From Phytopythium helicoides (taxonomy: Eukaryota > Oomycota > Peronosporomycetes > Pythiales > Pythiaceae): a DNA stretch of 64,000 nt. The notes below the pieces were generated by a model. The model was not told where the DNA came from. It ran no database searches and was given only the letters and a program-made list of their open reading frames with translations. The position numbers and the translations under genes were made by a program. The DNA is taken from the NCBI GenBank assembly GCA_024867545.1, contig JANFNE010000003.1, forward strand, positions 1,984,001 to 2,048,000, in the 5' to 3' direction. Shown piece after piece: positions 32,464 through 44,006 of this stretch. Position 1 is the first letter of the stretch; each line of letters opens with the position of its first letter.

Positions 32464-35400
32464 CCACGAAAGCAGAGCAAAACGCGTCCGACTGTGGTCT
32501 GTAATTGGCTTGTTGCAAAAGCAAATTCCTTGCATGTTACCGGTTTAGTTGAGCCATGTGAAGAAAAGTCCAACCTACCCAAGCAATCCCGCATTCGCCA
32601 ACTGACAGGAAATCCGCGATTGAGAGCTGTCAGCTATAACGAAGATGAAGCAGACGAGTGAGTCGAGGGGTGGCACGCAGTCGCCGCTGGTCGTCAAGGT
32701 GTCGAAGCTTGTGTGGGAAGTTCTCCTAGAAAACATCCCTTCCAAGTCCGTGAAGAAGCAGAAGAAGGACCTCACAGTCGACGAGGACGCGCTACGCCGC
32801 AACCGCACGAACCCCCGCGAGCTCGCCAACGAGATCTTCCGCATCACGCAGCACGCTTACGATGGTATTTGTTTCAAGAAGCTGGAGGAGTGCGAGCGCG
32901 AGTTGTGCACTACAGTGAGCGCGATCCTGGACACGGATGCAACTGTAGCGCCGGAGCAAGCTCAAGCTCAAGCTCAAGCTCAAGCTCGAGCTCAACTAGT
33001 CGCGCCATCTCAAGCTCAAGCTCCAGTGGTCGCGGTAGGACCACCAATACCACCACCAACAGCGGTGGGAAGAGACGACGATCCCATGAACGGTCTATCG
33101 GTGGGCTTGTCGGCGGCTGTGGTTGAAGGCGACGGTGGGGACCAGGCGATGGGAGGCGTTGACGCTGAGATGCTGGATGCCGAGGAGTCTGCTGCAGTGA
33201 CAGTGAAGCGTGACACGAACACGGAGACCCTGAGCCAGAAGGCGTCGCAAGCCGTGTGGAGAGTCATCAAGGGTCTGTTTCCTGCTGGCACGAGGTGTGT
33301 GGAGCTGAATTTCAACGAGGAGAGGCTCGGTGGTCTGGAGAACAAGTTGACCGAGTTGGGAGACCTGTTGTACGCAGAGATTGAAGACACTTACGACTCG
33401 GTGGACACTTCCGCTACACGCAAAGCACTTCGCAAACTACCTTCCATTCGTTCAGCAGTGATGGATGTGATCGAGAAGCACAACGCGAAGGACCAAAAGA
33501 GTACTGAAGGCCTCGTAAACGCCTTCTGTGCTGACTACCGCGGCATTGCCGACGAAAAGTTCGAGCAACACCTGACAAGATGCCGCAAACTGTACTCCAG
33601 GCAACAGCACCAACTACACCGCTCCGTACGTGACGATCACACAGAGCTCGGGTTTCGGCAAGAGCCGCGTCGTGTACCAGCTCGCACAGAAGCTTGAGAC
33701 TCAACCAACGAGCAACATGCGGCTGCTGTACATGTGCGCGCGAGACATCCGTGGGTCGACGGGTTTTCCTGTGGCCACTCCAGAGCTCTTCTCGTTCTTC
33801 TTTCCCAGCGCGAATGAAATATCGATTGCCAAGCGACTGCAGTGCGGACTCGATTACGCTCTTGCGGATTGGTGGTCGGTGCAGCGCGAATGGAATGGTG
33901 TGTTTCGCGCGATGGATCAATGTGTGAGCCAGCAGTTGGCTGCCAAACTGGCAGCTTCGTTGGCACAGCAGACAGCAGCACTGTCCACGGCGAATAACAA
34001 GAATACCAATCCACCACCACCCGATGATGCCGTACTGGTGGTCGTCATCGATGAAGCGAGGTCGCTGCTCCACAAGGTCGATGAGCGCAGCGTCACGTAC
34101 TTCAGTCTTCTACGTCGAGCGTTGACTCGAGCGAATGGTGCATTGTGGAAGGCCAAGAAAGGGGGTAAACCAAAACCATCGATCTTCGCGGTGCTGGTGG
34201 ACACGAACCCACAGATCGACGACCTCACGCCTCCATCGTGTGAAGATCCGTCGTCTCGCAGCGGAGAGCCAGATAGTACGCGACTGTTTCCGCCGTTCGT
34301 GCTGACCCAGACGATGGATGTGTTTCTCAAGTGTTCAAAGCCAATCGCGATCGAGCGAGAGCCTGCTCCAATCGACTACAAGCGGTGTGTGTTGGAGACG
34401 AATGCTGGTAAGATTGTGGAGACGCTGCTCGCCATGGGTCGACCGTTGTGGTACACGCACTACACCAAGGTAGCTAAGACGGATCGCTTGCTAGAAGTGC
34501 TGATCCTCGGCGGTAGAAAGCTGCTATGTGGACTGGATCCGACAAAGGAGGTGTCCTACAAGGATGATACGATGCATGGTGTGGCGGCGTTGCTGTGTCG
34601 ACTCGGCTTGCGTCCACAGTCGAGCTCCGCGCTCGCCTCGCAAGTCGTGGCCAACTTCATGGCGGTACTCCACGCCGTCAACTACACGCACGACGCGCAC
34701 ATCAGCGGGTACATTTCGGAGCCTTTCCTGACGTTCGCAGCGACGCGTATGTGGTACACGCGTCACCCGTCGTCGTTGACGGAGCACATGCTCCCCCAGT
34801 TCGGGGAGCTGCTGGTGAAAGGCGTTCTTGACGTTGGCGATATTGGCGAGGTGGTGGCTCGCATTTTCCTGTTGCTGGCGATGGATGCTGCCATTATGAG
34901 GAACACGAAGGTCGACGCTGTAGCTGGCGCGAGACCCGGCCTCGACTCTGACAAACACCGTTTCCGGGGTCAGTTCTGTACGGTCTCGCAGTTGCTGGCG
35001 GAGCTGGATGGGACTGCTGGTAAGGAGAACAGTCCCGATTTTCTTCGAGTCACCATCGAGGCGAGGCAAGTTGCGACGACTGGCACGAGCAGTGGATCAA
35101 CGAGTGATGCAGTGAGTGACTCTGTGAGTGACTCTGTGAGTGACGCAGCGAGTGATTCTGTGAGTGATGCAGCGAGTGATACAGCGAGTGGCACCACAGA
35201 GTCGAACCCGAGGCAGCCGAAGAAGAGAAAGTCCGCCAACGAGGATAGTCCGTCGGGAGGGTCCAGCAGCCACCAGGCGAGCAAGTCGAAGAAAACGAAG
35301 AAGTACGTCAAGTATGAAGAACCCACCGAGCTTCAGAAGGCGCACTGGAAGACGTGGATGGAGTCGTGGAAGCAGTGGCATGTCGGGTTCAGCCACTTCG

Positions 35401-36122
35401 TGGATCTGACGCAAGTCCCGACGAAGAAGACGCTGTGGTGTATGCTGGGACGTCGCGCTGCGGGGGTGCTTCCGCGCGGTCAGAAGGGAGCCGATTTGAT
35501 CGTACCTATCTTTCGGCGAGACCCCGACGAGGTGTCGTATATGCTGGTGCAAGTGAAGAACGTCGACGGCCAGGACGACAACTTCCCGCGTTCTGCTCTC
35601 AGCCTCATGACGCCATCGAGTGTGTTCAAGAAAGAAGGAATGCACGGAATCAAGCACGAGCTGTCGGAGTTCTCGTCGAAGGACATCATCCGGGTCTTCA
35701 TGGGTCTGCGTCAGAGCAACAAGAATGGTGGTGCGCGGTCGTATTTCATGGACGGCACGGGGGAGGACGATATCGGCGCGTACACGTTGTGTCTTCGCGG
35801 TATGTGTAAGAACCCCGAGTTCAGTAGTCGGATTCAGTCGGAGCCACATGAGCATTGGCCGTTCTTGGGGAATGGGATTTGGGAACGTCTGAAGGAGCTC
35901 GCGGAGTCGGCGAGGGGGAGCTCGATGGAGGCGATCCGTGCGGATTTGAAGCATCGGAAGAAGCATGGGGGCGATATTTGCAAGGAGTTACCGGATGATG
36001 AAGTGTTGGAAGCCGCGAGGCATACGCTCGAAGTTGTGGAGTACGGGTGGATGCCAGACGGAAAGGAGATGAAGTTTGGCGGTGATGGTGTATCTGGATC
36101 TGGATCTGCTGCTGCTGCTGCT
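32464..36122 (+). repeat. Segmental duplication, Crinkler unit copy 1
   Basis: Matches 44498-48113 along its whole length at high identity. It begins about 180 bases upstream of the start codon (cacgaaagcagagcaaaacg) and ends at the stop codon region, after which the flanks are unrelated. I could not find clear terminal inverted repeats or target-site duplications by eye. Confidence 0.75.
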
Positions 36123-36131
36123 GGTGTTTGA
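32645..36131 (+). pseudogene. Crinkler-like NTPase / PD-(D/E)XK nuclease protein, copy 1 (one frame break at 33600)
   Basis: The first 320 codons run from ATG 32645. One extra G at 33600-33601, compared with copy 2, breaks the frame; the second frame continues to 36131. The N-terminal 320 residues include a Gln-Ala repeat from AAGCTC hexamers (about 32958-32993). The second part has a Walker-A-like QSSGFGKSR, a Walker-B-like VVIDEAR, an Asp/Ser/Val repeat, a lysine-rich segment, and near the end ADLIVPIF...YMLVQVKN. The last fits the D...QxK core of the PD-(D/E)XK nuclease fold in Crinkler proteins. No LFLAK/HVLVxxP secretion-translocation N-terminus is seen. Known Crinklers act in host nuclei or in the producing cell. 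It is non-functional as sequenced unless the break is a sequence error. Confidence 0.65.
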
Positions 36132-36539
36132 CTCCAGGAGGAGAGTGGACGAGCTGTAGTTGTGGTTTGGTGGATTGCTGCAACGGGTAGTATGGCATGG
36201 GTTGGTTGGTTGGGACTGGAGTGCTGTGAGCGCGTCATTTGGTGCGGTTGAGAAGGCTTCTGGCATGTGAGACCTCTGGGTGACTTTCGGCTGCATTATT
36301 TCGACTCAAGCAATTAGGTTTCGCTTCCATCAACAGAACTCGTTGTCTACGTGCAGCAACCGACTGAATTGGCCTCCTGCGTCTCTATCCTACAAGTGTT
36401 GCTGCCCTTGAGCTTGCATCACCGCAAAAACGAATCGTGAGCTTGGCGAGCAACAACATCAAAGTCCATGATTGTGTGTACCACACGGATTCCAGCTGAC
36501 AACCATGTCAATCGACATCTCATCCCGCCGTTGCGCGTC
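36132..36539. other. intergenic between Crinkler copy 1 and bZIP/START gene
   Basis: About 400 bases, promoter side of the gene starting at 36540. No supported feature. Confidence 0.4.
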
Positions 36540-38126
36540 ATGGAGGAACTCGAGGAGCTCGAGGCGCTGCTGACGCTGCTGGATGCCCAAGTTGGCGGGT
36601 CTTCGCAGGTTCAGGAGGCCTCTGAGCCTTCAGGAGGCTCAGCTTCAGTTCCAGCAGTCAGCGCTACGCCTGGTGCACTCGCCGCCGATTTGTTTGCGCT
36701 GCTCGATGGCGCTTTGCCACCGCCAGAAGACTCGAATTTCCCGCTTTTGGACGCCCAACCGGTCGATGAGCAGCCAGTGGAAGCCCCAGCGCAGGCCAAG
36801 AAGCGGAGAGCTCGGTCTCGGCCGAAACGAAGCCGACCGCCGCAATACGACTCGAACTTTGCGCGCAACAGACTAAGGATGGAGCTGCTGGCGCTGCGAG
36901 ACCAGGCGCAGGAGCTCGAGCAGCGACTCGTGGCGCTGCGAGCTGCCCAAGGAAGCATAGTGCATGAGAGCGTAGGCCAATGCAAAATGGTGGCGAAACA
37001 GCAGCAGAGTGAAGAGAATGATAAGGCGAAGAAAGCGAGCGAATGGCGCAAGGACGTGTGGCAAGAGCTGGCTGTGCGCCAAATCGAGCACCGCACGGCA
37101 TCGGAGAGCGAGAATGCACGACTCAAGCGCATGGTGGAAACGCAAGAAAAGCTTATTGCGGAGCTCAAGAGCCTCGTCTTTTCTAGAGTTGCTGGAAAGG
37201 TAAGGTGGCGAATTGACTACTTTGTTGTGTTCTGTGCATCCTGTCTGATGTGTTGGTTTTGCAACAGGCAATGGAGAAGGTGCCACATGACGGCACGAGC
37301 TCTCACCCGCTGCTGGAAGCAGTGCACAACTTTGACCCCAAGGTGTTCAAGCCCTTGATCGAACTCGTCGAAAAGCAGTATCAAAAAATGGACCGGGTAT
37401 TCGAACAAGACTCTGGAGGCACTCGGAAGCGAATCAGCCTCATGCGAGGGGGTCACATGCGGACAGACTCTAACGGGCATCTATACTTCCAACTCTTTGG
37501 GCGAAAAGTATTTCCATTTGATGTGCAGACTACCAGCGGTGCGGCCTGGAAGCGGTTCTCACAGACTGTCCGTCCGAACGACACCAATATTTTCTCAAAG
37601 GTACGCGAGTTCTCTCAGCCTTTTTCATCATTCCATTCCCTTCTAATCCAGCTATATATGTTTGTAAAACCAGTTCTACGAAGCCCCGGAAGACACCGTG
37701 GCGGAGTATTTCGCCACTGATTTGCGTCTTGGCCAGGCAAACGTCGTGATTCTTTCCTATCAGATCAAACGGATATACAGAGAAAAGGATCGCATCGCCA
37801 TTGTGTGGCGCTCAAACGTCAATGCCGTCGAGTTCATGGGAAAGCCACTGTCGGGTGCAGAGTATACAGAAAGCGGGTACTTTTTGATCGAGCGGCCACC
37901 ATCTGCTCCGGATGGGTTTGCAGTGCTTCGGACGTGTTACATTCTCGCTCCAAATGTCCCGACGCGATCACTACCGCAAGATTCCACGACATTTACGCTG
38001 ATGGATTTTGTGTTCAAGTGGATGGCTGGGACGATCCCTGGAAATCACCAGGCACTAGAGAACATGTTGATTTTGGAAGCCACCCGAGCTGATTGCGATC
38101 CAAAAACGTCGACTTTGGGAACATGA
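36540..38126 (+). CDS. bZIP-like / START-like protein (M96 family type), three exons
   Basis: Predicted 481 residues from exons 36540-37199, 37268-37600 and 37674-38126, with GT-AG phase-0 introns of 68 and 73 nt. The ATG at 36540 gives the acidic MEELEELEALLTLLD start typical of the family. Residues 87-100 are basic (KKRRARSRPKRSRP), and a second basic and zipper-like region spans about 109-135 (RNRLRMELLALRDQAQELEQRL). A further coil ends exon 1, and the START-like half fills exons 2 and 3. The last intron occupies the same place as the final START-region introns at 536, 2076 and 6514. Probable nuclear regulator. Confidence 0.8.
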
Positions 38127-38314
38127 AAGGGTTCATAACTCTTGTTTCACCGAGGTTCCTACCCTCTGCCCTCTCCACTACAGTTATACGGGACTCCTAG
38201 CATACTCTACACTGAGTCCTCAGCGTAGACTGGTTACCACGTGTGGTGGTGTTCCCTCACCACCACGAGAGTTTTTTCTGCTTTGGATGCTTCCTCGAGC
38301 TGCATGGTGGAGGA

Positions 38315-38536
38315 CTATTGTCCTCGCATGAAGGCTGGCATGCGCACGCCGTGCTCGAGCTCGAACTTGAGCAGGTTTACGATGTTCATGGCTGCATTGA
38401 CATCGCGATTCCAGTAATTTGCGTCGCACGGGCGGTGCTGGCATCGAAGTACAGAGTACATAAAATGTCCTGGAACTCTGCGTCGGTTGGCAAACTGCTC
38501 TGGCGCTAAAATCAGCATGAACAATGCGAGCAACAT
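38315..38536 (-). pseudogene. Fanzor (eukaryotic TnpB-like) C-terminal relic
   Basis: The minus-strand frame of 73 codons reads RCQHRPCDANYWNRDVNAAMNI near its middle. This matches the final zinc-ribbon and third RuvC motif (C-x-C, then NRD-x-NAA-x-N) of Fanzor and TnpB RNA-guided nucleases. Everything upstream of about residue 10 is gone, cut off where the MORN gene begins at 38524, so the first RuvC motifs and the N-terminal domain are absent. After MNI there are about 20 further residues, then a stop. No guide-RNA end or transposon end could be identified. It is a decayed fragment without activity. Confidence 0.6.
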
Positions 38537-39246
38537 ACACTGGCGATCTGGTTGATGGCATTCGACACGGCCGCGGCGCGCTAGTTTTTGTCAACGGCGA
38601 CACGTACGAAGGCGAGTTTGTCAGTGGTTTCCGCCATGGTCACGGAGTCTTCACGTCCGAGCGTGGTACTCGAGTCTATGATGGCGAATGGAGGCGCGGG
38701 TTTCGCCACGGAACCGGCAAGGAAAAGTGGTTGCGAACTGGTGACCGATACGAGGGAGAGTTTGCAAACGACGCGTTTCACGGCAAGGGCATGCTGGTGC
38801 GTGGACTGAGCGGGTCCAAGTACGATGGCGATTTCCGCCACGGGCTGAAACACGGATTCGGTCGCATGGAGTTTGTGAGTGCAGCTCGAAAAGATCGCAA
38901 GGGCTCCGGAATCGACCTCAAGCTGATGCTCGCCGCAGTGTCAGACAAAGAGCGGTCGGTATCGACGTACGTGGGAAATTGGCGAGACGGGCGGATGCAT
39001 GGAGAGGGCAAGTACACTCGCGCGGACGGGAGCTTTTACGAAGGAAACTGGGTTGATGGGCTTTGCCATGGTGTCGGTCGCGAAGTACTCGTGAATTCGG
39101 GTGAGGTGTATGAAGGAGGTTGGGAGCGCGGATCTCGGCACGGCGAAGGTAGCATTACGCGCAATGGCAAGCGCCAGCGAGGCTTGTGGGAGCAGGGTCG
39201 CCGAGTCAAATGGACCACGGCCGAAGTACCTGTGCTAAAGAAGTAG
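38524..39246 (+). CDS. MORN-repeat protein
   Basis: Predicted 240 residues with about eight MORN repeats (Y-x-G-x-W/F-x-x-G-x-x-H-G-x-G). They begin at residue 5 (YTGDLVDGIRHGRG) and run to about residue 220, interrupted at about 115-150 by a charged insert. MORN repeats bind membranes or protein partners and are common in flagellar, cytokinetic and PIP-kinase proteins. No catalytic domain is attached, so the role is unknown. The start codon overlaps the end of the Fanzor relic by 13 bases, so the natural 5' end may have been lost. The gene converges with the gene at 39301-40188, with 54 bases between stops. Confidence 0.8.
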   Translation: MRATYTGDLVDGIRHGRGALVFVNGDTYEGEFVSGFRHGHGVFTSERGTRVYDGEWRRGFRHGTGKEKWLRTGDRYEGEFANDAFHGKGMLVRGLSGSKYDGDFRHGLKHGFGRMEFVSAARKDRKGSGIDLKLMLAAVSDKERSVSTYVGNWRDGRMHGEGKYTRADGSFYEGNWVDGLCHGVGREVLVNSGEVYEGGWERGSRHGEGSITRNGKRQRGLWEQGRRVKWTTAEVPVLKK

Positions 39247-39300
39247 AGGCGTGGAGATATGCGGTACCAGTAATGCAGAGATTGGTAGAGTCTAGATTCA

Positions 39301-40188
39301 TCATCGCTTGAGCAGCTTGGCGCCTTTGGACGCTTTCCGACGCCTAGTCAAGGAAAACACGCAATATCTCAAGTCAGACCAATAGAAATGCAATTGATAT
39401 TCCTAAACACAACGTACACAGCTCCTGTTGGGACGAGCTTGCGCTTGAGCCGCTGTTGCTGACTTGGCAGTGGCTCTTCCTCTGACTGCTGGCTTGGGCT
39501 CGGCGTAATTGCGTCGGTTGGCACCTCTGCAGGCTTGGGCTTGAACAGCGCTTCAACGGATACTGATGCAGGCTTTTCCAAGAAGACGGGAGCCGCAGCC
39601 TTGTCCTCCTTCTGCTTTTTGAGCTGCTCACTCGACAGCACCGGCCGATGCGGCAGCTCGTGGAGGTCCTTCAGCAGGTTCACAACCACTTCCGGGACAT
39701 CCGCGACCACCACCGGGAGCTCAAAGTATCCTGCACGCAATCCAGCAACACGTCAGCTGACACCTAGAAGACACCCGATCCAATTCCGCGGCGCATCGTC
39801 CTGCCTTTTCGCGATACGGTCTCGCTGAACTTGTACGTGACCGTGGCCGCCACCTTGGTCACCTCTTCCTCCTCCTCCTGCACCACGACCTTGACACCCT
39901 CTCTATCCTCCAGCGCCGCGCTCAGCAGCGCTGCGAACGCCTCCACGTCCACCTCAAGCCCCAGCGCGTCCATCTACCCCCATTGTCCGTCCCGTCAGCG
40001 CATCTTCAACCAAAAACACAACTCTCCTTCGCGTCCACCTGCTCCGACAGCGCCGCCGCGTCCACCATGAGCTCCGCCAGCACGTGGCGCGCGCCCGTCA
40101 CCACCAGCGCCTTGAGCTGCAGCGCCGTCGCCGCCCGCCGCCGCGCGAACAGCAGCCATCCGTCGCCCGCGAGCGTCCGCGTCTCCAT
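39301..40188 (-). CDS. Small XRCC4/XLF-like protein (tentative), four exons
   Basis: Probable exons are 40188 to about 40018, 39973-39805, 39730-39418 and 39343-39301. The last intron is GT-AG with a gtacgt donor. The intron 39804-39731 appears to be GC-AG (AAAAG-gcagga...gtgcag), because it restores SRKG-YFELP in frame. The first intron (about 44 nt) is uncertain. The product has an N-terminal GWLLFARRR...LVVTGARHVLAEL segment, a middle VTYKFSETV...GYFELPVVV segment, a proline/lysine-rich linker, and a basic end (VRRKASKGAKLLKR). Head, linker and basic tail recall XLF, an end-joining factor whose tail binds Ku. Similarity is weak, so hypothetical protein is the safe alternative. It is divergent with exportin-6, with 155 bases between starts. 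Confidence 0.4.
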
Positions 40189-40343
40189 CTGCACTCTCTC
40201 GACTGGGTTGCCCTTTTGCGCCAACGTTTCCCTTTCTTCAGACGACCTTCGCGCGACATCCCATACAACCGCACACTATCTTCGGGGTCATTTGGGTCAT
40301 TTCCCCTTCGAGACAGGCGCCGCGCGAGGCTTCTCCTGCCGCA

Positions 40344-43300
40344 ATGAGCGCGAGCCCGCGAGCGGACGCGGCCGGCGTCATCGCCGAGGTGGAGGCGGCG
40401 CTGGCGCGGCTGCTGGACCCGGCGACGCCCGCGGGCGACAAGCAGCAACTCGAGGCGCAGCTGGCGCAGCTCAAGGCGGCGCCGAGCGCCTGTCTCCCCG
40501 TGCTCTTCCAGCTGCTGACGACGTCGCGCAGCGAGTACGCGCTCTGGTTCGCGTCCACGACGCTCGAGGAGTACGTGGCGACGGCGTGGGCGCGCTTGCC
40601 GGCCGCGCAGCAGCGCCACGTGCGCCAGTTCGTGTGGCAGTACCTGCTCGCTGGTGGCGCCAGCGGCTCGGCGCAGGTCGCGTTCGTGCTGCGCAAGCTG
40701 CGCAAGGTGCTCGCGGACATTGCGCGGATCACGTGGAAGGCGGACGTGCAGGGGGAAGCCGCCGACAGCGCGCTGTGGCCAGAGTTCATGAGCCAGGTCG
40801 AGTCGCTCGTCATGGAGGACCAGACGAGAGAGGCCGGGCTCGAGCTGCTAGCGGTGGTTGCGGAGGAGTTTGGACGCGACGACGCGCTTGCGCTCGCAGC
40901 GGTCAAGCAGCAGGCCAAGGCCAGGCTCACGGCCCAGCTACCGAGCTTGCTGGCGCTGCTGGCGAACGTTCTGCACGCTTGCAGCCAAGGAATGCAGACG
41001 CAGGCGCTGCAGACCGCGGCACAACTTGACCGGATCGCTCAGATAGCGCTCACAACACTCAACCACTTGATTGCATGGGCTCCTGTGGCAGAGCATATGA
41101 CCGAGAACTGGATTTCGCTGTTGTTCGAGCTTGCAAGCAACTGGGAAGTTTTGACGTCCCGCGGCACGATGACCTCGCCGACGATGTGCGTGTCCAGCGT
41201 CACGGCACTCCAATGCCTTACAGAACTCATGAGTAAGCGATTCATGCCGCCCGCTGTGAATCAGATTGTTGCACGGGTGCTCTACTGCCTCCTACCGCTG
41301 CTTGAGAAGACCGTGCAAGACAACGTCATTGAGCGTGCAACCGAAGAGTACCTGGACAAGCTCAGCGAGTTTGTTGAAGCTTTCTTGACCCAGCACCTCA
41401 AACGACTCGAAGACCCCAACTACACCAGCGTGCTCTCGTCGTTCCTCCAGGCCGTTCTGAAGCTCACATCGAAGCAGCCGCACATTGAGGGTTTCCTGAA
41501 CTGCCTAAACGTGTGGGAAGTGTTCGTAGGCTACATTGAAGAGACAGAACAAGATGAAGGTGCAACCAACGAGCAAACTCGCGCTGTGCTCACTGCGTAC
41601 GAAAAGGGTCTCGTGGCTGTTATGCTCCATCTTGTGGACCGCGTGAGCTATGCAAACAATAAGGACCAACTCGAAGAGCTCAATGAAGACGATGATGGAG
41701 GCGATAAGGGTTCGGACAGTCCTGAAGAAGGCGAGGGTTTAACCCCGGTTGACATGGATCAAGACACTGGGTCGTCGTACGGTACAGGTTCGCTGCAAGA
41801 TCTAGCTCAGCTAGTGACTGATATCGCTCGAGGCAACAATCCAAGTAGTGGGGCAAAGATGGTAGAGCTATCGGAGCGGAAGCAGTTCACAGTCGACTGC
41901 ATCGCGCTGATTCGCCGGATTGCATCATTCCCAGCTTGCGCGCCACCACTTCTCGAGCTCATGGGTCCGCGGGTTCATGACGTTGTGCACAACATGCTCT
42001 TTCGGATGCACGAGATTCCGCACTTCACTCCACACTCAGAGCCTTGGGAGCAACAGCGGTGTGCAATTCGGGACTTGACAGCCAATTGCGCGATCCTTTC
42101 AAGCGTTTGTGCGCAGTATTACAGCTCTAGCGACGACATGAACCTACAGATGGCGGGGTGGCAGATCCTGACTATGTTCATCAAAGCTGCTGAGTATCTA
42201 GTCCAGCATCGGTTGCACACTCGGGGAGATGTGTTTGTTGAGCTTGAGTGTGAGGTGCTGACTTGCATTCGCTTCTGCTTGAGTTGTATTCCGTTCGTGA
42301 TCCGCAGTGGCGCACACCAGCAAGTGCTCCAAGCAACTGAAAGCGTCGTCCAAGTGTTGCTTCAGACTCTGGATACTACAATCGTGCCATCTCCACAAGT
42401 TGTCATGCAAAACTCGATGCAGTTACTGGCAAACCTCGGTTTCGTGCTGTCGTATGAAGATATGGTGCAAGTGCCTTCCATGACGCAACTCGAAGCTCAC
42501 ATCCATTCGTTTAGCCAACACTTACCGCTAGCAATCCAGGGTGATCTTTACACATCCATGTCAAACTCAATCCTGAACTCGGCTATTTCTATGAAATCGG
42601 GTGGCAATTCGGCAGCAGAGCAAGCTGAAGCTACAAAGCGATGGACAGATGCCTATGGGGCATTGATCCTCCGATCCGCGAGTCAATTGACCAATCAGCG
42701 TTGACGTTGCACCAGAATGATCATCGAGTTCTCGAGCGAGTCATGATGACTCAGCTACAGCGCGACTGCTACCTTGTTCGATGTCTCGCACGGTCTGTCG
42801 AAACGAAGCCCAAGGTTGCCAAAGATGCATTCTTCTCCGTATACCAGGCGTCGTTTCCCTCGCTAATGGCTCTGCTCACGAGCTACTTCACAACCATCCG
42901 AAAGACAGCAGCGATTGTAACGGATGGCAGTGTAGCAGTCAACCCGACGGCCAAAACTCAAGTCAAGAGTGCTCTTAAGGTTGTCAACGAGATCGTTCGA
43001 TTGTACGCCCAGCTCCTCAAGTCGATTCGTCGAGAAATGCAGAAGGACACCGTTGCGGAGATCATGAGAACATTCGTTGAGATTTTCAATGACGCTCAGC
43101 TCAGTGCAGTGTACGTGCACTTTGATGGATCCTTGATAAATACCATCATATTCCTGACGTTGCTAACGACGTGGTCTTGCAGGTTGAATACTCAGGGAAA
43201 CGCTGGTGTCGTTGTTTTGTGCGGGTTCCTCCAGCTGTTACGTATTGTAGTCGAGGAGCCTACAACGGTGTTTTCGTCGTTCGTGCAGAATATCCTTGAC

Positions 43301-44006
43301 CTATGCTTTGGCCCGCTGAAAGAGGTACGCGTTCGGTGCTATGGACTGATGTTTGCCTTTCAGATTGCTCATTGGTTGCCTTGCGTTCAAATAGGTTATT
43401 TTCTCCCACCCAGAGAGTGATTCGGTCATTCTTGGCTACTTTGTGGCGCTTGTTGAGCAAGTGCTGGAGAAGCATTACCGATTCTTCGTCGTCTACTCGG
43501 GCAACTTTTCACCAGACGGCTCGCGTGAGCGGGGTTACGCTTCAGATCAGGCGCACTCCTACTTCCTTTCGATCTTTCAGAGTCTTGCGAGTGTACTGAG
43601 CCGTCAGGGCTCGGACTTGGCACCGCGCATCTGTCGTCAGGTGCTCGCCATCCTAGATCGCGTCGACAAGGCGCAGGGGCTGTTCTCGTTTGTGGGCTTC
43701 CGCAACGAGCTCCGATTGGGCTTCCTGGCCACCCTTATGAATCTCCTGACCCGAGGAGAGATGAACTTGCTTCAGGAAGAGGTCATTCAACTGCTGCACC
43801 GTGTCGCCGCTGTCGATTTCGCATCATTTTACCAGGTTTTCCTGCCCGGCTACGTGAAGGAGATCTTATCGGCCTCACAGCTTGAGGCTGCTGGTCAGCA
43901 AGAAGGCGAGTGCTTGAAGTGGAGCGGACAAGTGGACCTGCCGACGTTCTCAAAGGAGGTTGTGGCCTTCCTCAATGACATCCGTTTGCTGCGCGCGCAG
44001 AGCTAG
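40344..44006 (+). CDS. XPO6: Exportin-6-like nuclear export receptor (frame break near 42700)
   Basis: Exons: 40344 to about 43110 (with one frame break between 42641 and 42704), 43183-43324 and 43395-44006. Both introns are GT-AG (72 and 70 nt). Total is about 1,170 residues, close to vertebrate exportin-6. The N-terminus reads EYALWFASTTLEEYV and LRKLRKVLADIARITW, the importin-beta-like N-terminal heat repeats. The C-terminus (DLPTFSKEVVAFLNDIRLLR) matches the exportin-6 end. Exportin-6 carries actin-profilin out of the nucleus with Ran-GTP. At 42641-42704 two frames overlap and both are open; the paralogous logic needs a one-base shift there, and no good intron explains it. Because the gene is otherwise conserved, a base-calling error is likely. 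Confidence 0.75.

Noticed and set aside
35097..35966. 289-codon minus-strand frame
   Set aside because: Antisense to the nuclease part of the Crinkler gene; the same shadow occurs in copy 2.
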